Below, one piece after another: positions 37,069 through 47,468 of a stretch of 64,000 bases of DNA. The number at the start of each line of letters is the position of its first letter. The stretch's first letter is position 1. The stretch is from positions 62,001 through 126,000 of the forward strand of contig VWPU01004879.1 of NCBI GenBank assembly GCA_013398955.1. Reading direction: 5' to 3'. A program made the position numbers and the translations under genes. The notes beneath the pieces are model-generated. The model was not told the origin of the DNA. It did no database searches and saw only the letters and a list, made by a program, of their open reading frames with translations. Source of the DNA: Callaeas wilsoni (taxonomy: Eukaryota; Chordata; Aves; Passeriformes; Callaeidae).

Positions 37069-38494
37069 GTAGCAATAGGGGACAGAGCTTTTTATGTAAT
37101 GGGTGGACAAATTTAAAAACATGCATTGGAGAATATGCATTATCTAAACTATTTGTCATTCTTTCACCTAGAGCAGACAGTGCTGTGAAGAGACAAAACA
37201 GAATTTTGAATCTTGAGCTAAATACTGTAAGATTAAGGACAGAATCAGAAGACCCAGAAACAGTTTCTGTTTTTATGGGAATCAATGTTGTGGAAAAAAG
37301 AATTCTTCTGGAAATGTGGTATTTTCATTACTCTTGTAAGATAAACAGGAAAGAGATGCATCAAAAAAAATGAATTGGTGTTCAACATGTGTCCTTTGAA
37401 GTTACTGTGATGAGCTAGTAATAGAGTTCCTCACAGAGAATCTACTTTTGATCAGCAGTAGTATATGTCAGGGGTTTTTCCTCAAAAATAGATCCCACCA
37501 TAGAACACCTGTCCAGAACCTTCTATGAATATATCCAGTTTCTCTATACCAAAGCAAAATCATCAATTTTCACACAAATTTGAAACTAATCTGAAAGTAT
37601 GCTATTAAAGTAATGTGTCTGAGAATGAACTTTCAGTTTTAGTGACTCAAGAGACTTCTTTATTAAAATTTGTAATAAATCAACTTTATATAAGGATCAG
37701 ATTTGGGATTTTCATACTAGCAAAAGGTTAAGCAAACCTCCATGTTGTTAGTATTTTTAATTTACATCTTTAATGAGGTAGAACATAATCAGAATTGCTG
37801 GTTTGGCTTCCCTCTATTTTACTACACAGGACTTGAGTTTCCTTAGATGTACTTGCAGTCATCTCATACACAAAAAATAGAGAAGCATAGGAATTTAGGA
37901 GGCAAAAATCATAAGATTGCCTGCTTAACACAAAACAATTTGCACACAGATAAGACATTTCCATGGACCAGTCTAATGCAAGCATATTATCACCCATCAG
38001 ACCACTGGAATTCCTTTTAATTACAATTTTTAAAATTTAATAAAATTCATACTGGTATACTAAAACCTCAGGCTAACGATCTAATGTTTCTCTTTGCAAC
38101 CAGAAAGTGTTGAGAGTGTTATGCTTCACTTTTTGTAACTCATACACTGGTTTTTAGCTTACATTAATAATGATTATGAACAAAAGGGCTATTTTTGTTT
38201 ACTTTCTCTGTATGACTCTTAGTAGAATCTTTTGTATAGAAGACTGTTGTTTTCCCCGGTGACAATCAATGCAAATACATACGGGAAAATTCTTCTAAAG
38301 TCACTGTAGATCAGGGAGGATAGTGTTTCATGAAGACGTGACTATTAGCAGGTAGAGACCTTTGATGAAGAATAGCAAAGGAGAACCTTAAACTAATGTG
38401 ATTCAGCCCTATCAGGACATTTTTGCTTCTTTAATTTGAATTCAGAACTTGTTTTTCCTAGAGACTAAGTTTCATTTACTCAATTTGCTTTATA

Positions 38495-38582
38495 GGGTTT
38501 TTTTTGTTTTGCTTTTTGTTTGTTTGGGTTGTTGTGATTTGTTTTTGTTTTTGTGGGGGTTTTTGTTTTTGTGGGTTTTTTA
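38495..38582 (+). repeat. T/G-rich tract, 88 bp, four G runs
   Basis: This is the longest of the T/G tracts. It has G runs of 3, 3, 5 and 3, separated by T-rich stretches. The spacing is too wide for a classical strong G-quadruplex, although a long-loop form cannot be excluded. Confidence 0.8.
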
Positions 38583-40018
38583 TGGCCCTTTCAGGAAATT
38601 AACTTAAGAAAGAGAAAAAAATCAGGGTAAAAGCTGTAGTAATGTTAGCTAGAAATTAGTATCATAAAAGACTAGAGGAAAGCAGAGAGAAAACTAAAGA
38701 ATATCAAAACATCTTGTAAAGTTGTATGGTAGTGTCCAAATGTGGATAAATTGTCATCTACGGGATTACTTTCACCCTCACAATCTTCAGAACTGTAAAA
38801 GGGGAACAGGATCTAATTGAAATTCAGCTGTTGAAGAGACTTTACCCCAGCAATGCTACACAGCCATAACATGAGTAGCTGTAGTCCTGCCATGCACCTA
38901 ACTCCAGCAGAGACAGGGAAATATAATATTAATACAAACACTTTGAGTCCTTACAAGAAACCACATAATTTTGAAAAGAAATCTATCATTTATTCATTAA
39001 TGAGGATAGACGTTGATGTCCCATAAGGTATTTTTATGGCCTTTTTCCTGTGTTTGCTATTTCCAATCTGTTTCCTAGTGCACAGCAATGCATTGCAATA
39101 GCTGCAGCTGCACTGGATGTCTGAGTCAGGGCCCAAAGCAGGAATTTCAGCTGCTATTATCTTCACATGTAACGTGTTAGCTGACCTAATGATTTTCTTA
39201 AAGATCTCACCCCAAATATCAATATTTTTCTTCCACAAACACAATGGATTTAGTCACTTGGATTTAGTTGGGCAGTGACAAAGAAAAAAATTTTTTAAAA
39301 AACGTGATTCTGGCCTTTAGTCTTTTTATTCAACTGTGTCTTCACAAGAATGTCTTTCTAAGAAAGTATTATGAAGATAAAAGCTCACATAACAATCGCA
39401 TTTAATGCGTATATGATTGCCGTAGTTCTGAATTATTATTGAAATTTTCTAACCAATTCTTTTTATCTTTTAAACTTCTAATATTAATATTCTGTATGAG
39501 TGCCTAGAGGAAAAAAATCATATATATAGGAAAAAAAAATTATAGCTTTCATAAACTATTTTGTTCATTTCTAGGATGGGATAGGTGTTTTGACCTTAGA
39601 ACAAATTGAAATTACTAAGCTTTACCTTCAGCATCCTCTGAGGACTCAAATGTTTCAGCACCATGAAATGAAGCTGCCAGGAATTCAGATTTATGAAACT
39701 TGTTCTAATGTGTAAAGTGAATAAACTAATATTTTAACATGTTATATTTATAAAATTGATCTCAATATCCTTGTTCTTAAAACAATGACAAAAGCTAAAA
39801 AGGAGCAAAATTAGCTTGTTTGTTTGTTTTGATATATCAGTCAGTAAAAAAATCCATGTATTCAAAATAGGTTAGGTTTGGTAGAACTGAAATTTGTTTT
39901 CCTTTGTCATAGCAGCATACAATACTCTGTAAGAGAAAACTAAGTACAGAAAAATTTACTCCAGTAGGGATTTTCTGGTAGCTGACACTGAGACAGAGAG
40001 AAGGGCATTTTAACTCAC

Positions 40019-40139
40019 GATGGCAGCTGACAAAGGGGAGGTGGCCACGACACCTCTTGATAACCCTGCTGGCTTCCTCCGTGCTGGTCACAGAACACTG
40101 CGTCTGCTTGGGACCCCCGGCTCTCCTGAGGTCTAGTGC
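40019..40139 (-). other. Candidate exon (121 nt) with splice-like borders
   Basis: On the minus strand this islet begins after a CAG acceptor-like site. That site is preceded by a pyrimidine-leaning stretch (CCTTGTTTTCTG) and a possible branch site TGCTAAG. The islet ends at a perfect donor GTGAGT. It is GC-richer than its surroundings and contains several CpGs, while the neighbouring kilobases have very few. One frame is open throughout, reading 40 codons starting ALDLRRAGGPKQ and ending near LPFVSCH; a second frame is also open. I do not recognise the protein. It could be an exon of an unrecognised gene or long non-coding RNA, or the GC-rich remnant of an old insertion. No promoter or second exon is established. 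Confidence 0.3.
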
Positions 40140-42768
40140 CTGCCCTTCAGAAAACAAGGCCCTTAGCAGGTGACTGCTTTAGAGGCAAAGCCATTAGCTC
40201 AAATTCTGCCAAGTCCTTGGAGAAACCTAACTCCAGCTCAAAGTCCAAGAGTACAGGTGCTCTGGAAAGGTGCACTCTATTACAATGATACCACTAATTC
40301 TTCTGCTGAATGTAAGATGTCCTTCAATTTCGGGTGTATAATAAAAATTCATGTTAATACATAGATTATAATGTAGAATGATCCAGTATATCCTTAACAC
40401 TAATTGTGGTTATTAATAGTATTCTTAGCATTTCTTTTTGCTTAGCAATGTCATTTGCACTTTATTTCAAGTGCATATATGTACACATACACAGTGTAAT
40501 AAATCTGTACCAAGTTCTGCTATGTTACTGAATCATACCATATTTAAGCAACAACTATTAAAAGTAAGTAAGGGTAATAAAAATATGGCTGTCAGATCAT
40601 GCTAAACTGGATTTCGTTGTTGACAACATTATTCATACATAGCAAAACCCGAAATTTCCCACCCTCCTAAAATAACAAAGACCTACAAGGCAAAGGAGCG
40701 GCAGAAGACATTTTCTCCACACAGTACCAAGGTTTGCAAAAGCAATGCTGACAGAAATGGGCTCACTGAAATAATGTGAAACTGGATTTAGCAGAGGACT
40801 TTATGGATGATTTCTCAGATCCTGATCCATGCTGGGGATAGTAGGAAAAATGGGAGAAGTGACAATTTGAATTGTGGAAAAGATCTTAGATTCCTGTAGA
40901 AAAGAAATAGGTACAAATTAGGTAGATTTTAGTGGACACTGACTTTCACACCATATGGTCCAGTGCAACAAGTGTAATTGCCTGCTGACTTTGGGCATGC
41001 AGTTAGAAACTCTAAATAGTAGTGGAGTTTGAGAACTGATAGGCATCAGCACAAGTTTCAGTCAGTGAGGCTCAGATCTTGCTAAAGCAAATCCCAGCAA
41101 GGGATTTTAAAACTGCCTGTGGCATTTCGAATCAATCTATCAGTCTGTAGGTAGCAATGTAAAGAATGCACAGCCAGCACAATACCTGTTCCAACCAGTG
41201 ACAACTCTGCTAGTGCATTCTGAGCAAGCCACAAGCAATTCAAAAGTCCTGTGAGGAAAGAATCACAATAAATGAGTCTCTGTTCCCAAGAGCTTGAAAC
41301 ATGATTACAAGGATCAGGAAAAGGCAGTGTCACTTGAAGAAGGAATAATATATTATAAAATTAGTTGCATAGAAAAAATGCTTTTGCATACAGATCACCC
41401 TAGCTTATTATAACATTCATCTTTCTAGTGACATTTCTTTTTTTTTTTTCCATGGAATCTAAAGCCTATTTTCTTCACTGTCACAATTGTTTTTGGTTTT
41501 GGTTTTCTTTTTCATAATTACTCAGAAAAAAACTGCAGTGTTTCAGGCTAAACTTAAATTAATCCTGTAAGGCTTGACCTGCTAAGGAAAATGTTCTCTT
41601 CTGTGCGGAGCAATGAAACCTGGTGCATGTGAACAGCAGCTAGTTTCTTTTTAGGTTATTATAATGTGCTCTGGAAGAACATGGTAAGACAGACTTTAGA
41701 GTCAGATTTTAGTGACAGCATTAAAACAACGAGCTCACATTAATAGTGGTGCTTTCCCATGAAGTAATATCTCTAGGTGAACACTAAAATGGGCTTTCAT
41801 TTCTGGAAGATGGAGTTCAATTGATAGTGAAAACCTACAGGCAGTGAAAGGACAAGACTTGCACAAACAATTCTCTGAATATTAGTGGCTGAAAATAGCC
41901 ATGTTTCTCTGTATACCTGTATTTCCTGGAGTCTTTCGGCAGAGACCTAGTTTATTTCTGTTCTATGAGTGGCCATTTGTTTGATTGTTTCCAGTACATT
42001 TGGTATTTCTTATCTTCCAATCATGAAGTACACAAACAGCCAATGCAAAAGCATCATTTTTTTCTCTAGGTAAGAACCAAAAAAAAAATGGAGAATATTT
42101 GTTTTAAAAGTCTTTTCTTCATGGAACGGTGTTTAACTCAACATTTTTTGTTCTTGAAGACCAGCTCCTACCTAAGTGTACAGTGATTACCACAATGGTA
42201 AATAGAATTTGAAACTTAAAAATTTCTTCTACAGAAATAAATAAAGTGTATTTCTTTACACGAGCTCTATATTAAAACAAATATTCACAATTAAAATAAC
42301 ATTTTATGAGACCTTCTTAGTCATACTCACCAAAATTGTGGTTAATGAGATCTAAATCAAGTCTTACTGCCAATTTTCCATGATTGACTTGAGTTTGAAC
42401 TGGCAGTTATCAAGCTACAGAATACTTTTGTTTTATGTACAGCTCTAAATTATTTGCTGACATAAGTATTAAGGCAAATAATTGAACCAGACTAAAGGTA
42501 AGAAGAAGCATTTAGATGTAAGTTGAAGAATGTAAATTCATCTGTCCAACCTACCCATTCCTGAAAATGTTATTTGAAGAAATATCAAAAATAACAGAAT
42601 GGATTATCACTAAAACTGCTAAGGGAAAAAAAGTAGATTTTAGAAAAAAGACTGGAGCTAAATTCCACCTGTAATCTGGTGTAAAACCCATACAGCATTA
42701 AGAAAAGAATGGAGTAATATACCAGAAAATAGAAAAATAGAAAAGCATGTTTATATGTCCCGTTACTC
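40140..42768. other. AT-rich non-coding sequence
   Basis: The first about 130 bp (to 40270) continue the GC-richer islet. The rest is AT-rich unique DNA with no gene or transposon recognised. Confidence 0.6.
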
Positions 42769-42847
42769 ATATATATATATATATATATACACACACATAT
42801 GTATACACATATATACACATACATATATATGTGTGTGTGTGTGTGTG
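42769..42847. repeat. Compound TA/CA/TG microsatellite
   Basis: About 10 TA units are followed by CA units, then a mixed TATG/TACACA segment, then about 10 TG units. The CA and TG arms are complementary, so the tract can extrude a hairpin. Open frames across it are artefacts. Length variation between individuals is likely. Confidence 0.95.
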
Positions 42848-43080
42848 ACCATTTAATTTTTTCATTTAAGCTTTTGTTTCTGCATGTATCAAGGGAGTCC
42901 TGCTTGCATGCAAATCTGTTTGCATTTCACAGAAAGCCTCTTCCCTGAAAGGCTTACAATGTTGTTTAGATTAGATTCCTTTGCAGGTTATATATGCCTC
43001 ACATTCTTGGTAAACATGGTTATATTACATTATTCTATGTTACCTGTGAGATAAAACTTTTGGACAAACCCATCACATTC

Positions 43081-43140
43081 GGGTTTGTAGGGGTTTTCTT
43101 TGTTTTTGGGGTTGTTGGTTTGGTTTGGTTTTTTTTATTT
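43081..43140 (+). repeat. T/G-rich tract
   Basis: G and T clusters (GGGTTTGTAGGGG, then GGGGTTGTTGGTTTGG and T8). Same character and strand as the other T/G tracts. Confidence 0.75.
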
Positions 43141-46100
43141 CACTGTTTCCTTTTTAGTTCCACACAGCTTGTTATCTTCTTTTCCATATTGATTTTGACT
43201 ACCTAGATTCTTTGCAGTCCAGAGTACTAGGACTTCATACAACTTTATCCTTAAAAATCGTGTTTTGTATGGTCATGTGTTCAGTAAATGATTTTAGATA
43301 AATTCCCGTGAGATTACTGAAATGTGACATCTACCCTGAATCAAAAGTAATAATGAGCAAATACTTTCTTAGAAAATAGACTATAAATGTCTCCTAATTT
43401 TTGCAATCTGCAATATATTATCACCATGTCCTGTTCCATTATTACCCTCTGTTCCAAAAGCAAATTTTATGTTATGCTGTTACATGAATATAGTTATTGT
43501 GACAACCCTACAGGAATTTTTTATACCAGAGGAGCTTATGAAAGGTAAAAATTAGAAGGAAGTTACAGAAGGAAAGAAGTAATATTGAAATATAAACCTT
43601 TTGTCAATTCTTTCTGTAATCTTTTCCATAATTCCTTGTTCTACAAACTGCATAATTTTGAAGAGCATAGTATTTATTTTCATAAAATCTAAAACAATAA
43701 AAAAAAAGAAAAATATTTATTTACCTAGATGCTGACAATGTCCCCTCCAATCATTCAGTAAAAAGTGACAGCTGTGCTCTAGTGTTTTCCAATGGTTAAT
43801 TACAATCATATTTTTCTACCAGTACATTTCATTTTTGATCTTTTATTAGAATAAACTGGTTTCGAGTGATAACAAAATTTTTGTCATTTCACTTATGTTT
43901 ACTACAAATTTCTGCTTGTCTAGAAATTTGCATTAAAATAATCTCTACTCAGGTATGTAAAACATGCATATTTTCAAAAGATCCTTTTAGTGCAGTTGTA
44001 GGATTTAAATTTAGGGAAACAAAGAGGAAAAAAGAGTTTAAGGGAATAAAAGTATACTAGGAAAAAGAATAGGTGATAAGAAGTGTTTCTAAATAATTTA
44101 AAGTCAAAGAAGGATGTAGATTATGACACAAATTATAGTCTCTCTTTCTCCCTCTGTGAGATGGAATAACAGAAACAAAACTGAAAAACAGCAGGATGGT
44201 GTCTAAATCAGGTCAGGTTAGCAACTGTAAGCAGATCAAAGAAATCTACAAATTACAAGAGAAAAATCAACATTCTCAGAATGTTATTGTTGGTACATTT
44301 TGTTCTGTAAATAATTCTATTAAAAATGAAGAAAGAAAAACACTAGGAAATTTACAGATTTGCAGTATTTAACGTGCAGAAGATGATGAAGATTTCTGGA
44401 CTGTTATGGCATCATGTACAGACTGAACTAAACCCTCCTACTAAAATAAGCTGTTCAATATAGACACATCTCCCACAGTCATTTTCAAGTGGACTTCTGG
44501 GCATCACCCGCTGCTGCCTGCTGTGGTGACTTGGAACGTGGCAAGCAATGAAAAAGCTTCACTTCATGGATGATCAAGTTCTGACTTCTCCGTGAAAAAG
44601 CATCGCATGAGACCTCAACTGTTCCAAGGTCTTGGGCACCTTGGGTCTGGGTAGCGCAGTGAATTATTCTCAAGGGCCATGCTCTCAAGTACATAGACAT
44701 TTCAATGCTTTTAAAGCATTAGTGATGTTCACCATGTGTTTAATGTAGGAGTGGAACTATGCACATCCATACACAGCCAAGTGTGTGTATGTAAATATAC
44801 TCCACCCAGCAAGAGCCATTCCAGGCATGGCACTGACTCTGACTGTGCTGAATTCAGTACTTTGTAAAACTGGAATGGTACAGCACTGGAGTGAAAAACA
44901 GCAGTGTTCTCAAACAAAACATCGCTATATTGCCTCAGAGATCTGTTTAGGAATGGTTAGTGAAAAAAATACAGCATAATAGCAGTTAACACTGGTATGT
45001 TATCCTTTATCATTTCCAAAGCATTTTACAAGCCTTGACTAATTAATTAATATGTATAACTCATCATTAGACAACATTGCAAGAACTCGGTATATGATTC
45101 TCTAATGACTGTTACTAAGAAGTTCCTTTGGGAGGCACTGAAAAAGGTTAATGATTAGTGTTGCAGAAGTCATTAGCTCAGCCTTTCTAGACCAGTTGGT
45201 CTTGCATATACTGAAGATATCCCACATTACTCATAATTTTATATAGATTTATGTCTTTGAAGCATGGGTTTTGTATACTTTTTGTTTTCTAGAAAAAATT
45301 CTAGAGGAAGATATATTTTTATGTAACTTTTCCTTACTATTATGTAGAGATTTATTTGCATTCTACATTGTTCAGCCTGTAAGAAGACAAGCAAATCAAA
45401 AATCAGTAATATAAGGGTGTGTAAGGGTGTTGTAGTGTGCTTTGTGTGATGCTTTTCAGAATTGTTCAGTGTGAATCAGAAATGAGAAAATATTCAATTG
45501 CAATGTTATTGCTTTTTGACAGCTTTCTGAAATGCTCTTTAGAAACTTGCTTCTTCCAATTAATGGTAAAATCACGAGTTATTTGGTTATAGCTGTCCAA
45601 ATCCAGGAAATACTGAGTTTCAACCCTTTGGTGAGTTACAACAGGAGGACTTTAAAATCTCTACTTTTAAGATTTTATTACAGAAAAGAGCCGCAAACCT
45701 CTCTTCTGGACTTCTGTCTGGGGATTAGGTTAATATAGCTCATTTGTCCTTTAACATGCCACTTAGCATTAGTGTGCTGAAACGGACAGCTGGGGCATGA
45801 CAGCATCTTATTTAAAAATATTTTGCCAGTATTTGAGTAGGTATGAGAAAGGCTGACATATTTTGTCAGTAGTGTTTATATTTAAGCTTCTTGTCATATA
45901 AATAAAAGAGGAAAATGTGTAAAATGCACACATGTAAATGACTACTGCTCCAATTTAAAGAATTTCCTTTTTGAGTTTTCATTGAACAAAAATAATCCCA
46001 AAACCATATCCCTTGAGTTACATCTACTTCATTTTATGTTAATCATGCCAAGGGACACGTTTAACTAGAGTCTGGATCTGTACCTCCCTTCATCCAAGCC

Positions 46101-46909
46101 AATATTTTCCATATTTTTCTTCCAGTGCCTCAGTTTCCCTGCCTCAGGAATGAGTTGGTTTCTCCAGAACTGAACCAAATTGAGAACTGCAATTTAGGCA
46201 GCATAAATGATTAGGTGCAGAAGGAGCCAAGCAGAGCCAACTTTTTAATCCCATGTGATCAGCTGTACTAAATCCTCCTGGAGGAGAATTTTTTCTTGTG
46301 TACATTAGCCTTTCTTTGCAAAAAGATTGTTTATAATATTTAATCTCACTTAAAAGTTTTCCTCCAAAAAAATAAAAATCAGCACACATTAAAAAATCTT
46401 GAGTTGAGTGACCTAATAAGCATTTGGAAGCACTTTATTTTATGTTTTAAGGAAAAAAAAAATAATAACGTTTTTTACAGGCAGTACTAAATATACAGAA
46501 TCAAAACCTATAAATGAATTTGTGAAGCTAAGGCTGTGAACAAGAATATCATCATCTTCTCAGGGATGCAGACCTCACATTCAGATGACTTTTCCATGGC
46601 ACAAGCATAGTCAAAAGCTACTGTTATACCCTTCTTCACTGGCAACAGCTATATTCACTCACTTATCTATAATGTTCCTTCTAATGTCTTTCTTCATAAG
46701 ATTAAAAAAAATTCTATATGCTCACTTGGCATTTATAGCAGGTATTTTGTTTATTTTTAGACTGAGTTATTTCAATTTATTTTTTAATTTTAATTTGCAC
46801 AAACCCCTAATAAAGGATGAAAGAAAATATTAAACTGTGTTCTGACTGTATTTTGCAATGATATAAAGGTAATTGTATTTAACTGCAGGTTACATTTGCA
46901 CCAAGCTTT

Positions 46910-46927
46910 AAAAAAAAAAAAAAAAAA
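46910..46927 (+). repeat. A18 homopolymer
   Basis: Eighteen consecutive A residues follow CCAAGCTTT. No retrotransposed sequence was recognised upstream, so it is not called a poly(A) tail. Confidence 0.9.
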
Positions 46928-47235
46928 TTTAGGAATGTAAGACCAGATCTCCTTTTGGCAAACACTTTACTCATTATTTTCCAAGTACATAAATTGCAGA
47001 ATAGATTGGGTCAGTTTTGCTGTATGTCTGGGAATATTTGAAAAGACCATTTAGCATGTGGTCTTCAGCTAATTATTTAGGATTTTAAGACTGCAGATTA
47101 AAAATTGATAGATACAGTAAATAGCTGAAATTCTATCATTTCATCAGTGTTTTCCTATAGCTTTATCCAGACTAAGTTTAGTATTTTATTTTATCCTAAT
47201 TCAGATCAGAAATAAAGGGAACATTTGGTATAAAT

Positions 47236-47285
47236 TTGGTTTAGTGTGGTTTTGTGGGTTTTTTGTTTGGGTTTTTTTTTCCTTT
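47236..47285 (+). repeat. T/G-rich tract leading into pyrimidine-rich DNA
   Basis: Contains GGTTTAGTGTGGTTTTGTGG and a T6-G-T3-GGG-T10 run. It is the fifth of the plus-strand T/G tracts. Confidence 0.75.
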
Positions 47286-47366
47286 CTCTTAAGGAAGTAA
47301 AGGAAGTAGAATCCAGTGAGTTCTTTAATAAAGTTTCTTTGAAATTATTATGAAAAGTAAGGAGTA

Positions 47367-47468
47367 TTTTCTCCTTCTCCCTTTCCTTTGCTTTCTTTTC
47401 CCTTCCCTTTCTCTTTCCCTTTTTTTTTTTTTTATCCTTTTTTTTTCCCCTTTTCCTTTTGCCTTTTC
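47367..47468 (+). repeat. Polypyrimidine tract, about 100 bp
   Basis: C and T only, apart from three purines, made of CTTT, CCCTTT and T-run units. Such polypurine/polypyrimidine DNA can form triplex (H-DNA) structures when mirror-symmetric. The symmetry here is only partial. Confidence 0.9.

Larger units (their letters stand above)
34366..40018. other. AT-rich non-coding sequence with T/G-rich tracts
   Basis: No transposon was recognised. Three T/G-rich tracts are listed separately. The longest frame of the whole window outside repeats and the LINE at 60 kb is here (36900-37373, 157 codons). It crosses one of the T/G tracts, has no recognisable domain, and is best read as chance. A block at 36230-36380 looks compositionally like a conserved non-coding element. 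Confidence 0.6.
42848..47235. other. AT-rich non-coding sequence
   Basis: No gene or transposon was recognised. It includes a T/G-rich tract (43081-43140), a CpG-bearing islet (44485-44700), an HNF1-like site (45147-45159) and an A18 run (46910-46927). Confidence 0.6.

Noticed and set aside
36900..37373. 157-codon plus-strand frame
   Set aside because: It spans a T/G-rich tract, its N-terminal half is low-complexity hydrophobic translation, and no domain or family is recognisable. Length is compatible with chance in 64 kb.
42585..42824. 79-codon minus-strand frame starting MYVYICVYICVCIYIYIY
   Set aside because: It is a translation of the TA/CA microsatellite.
46910..46927. A18 run as a poly(A) tail of a processed pseudogene
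   Set aside because: No cDNA-like sequence or duplicated flank was recognised upstream.
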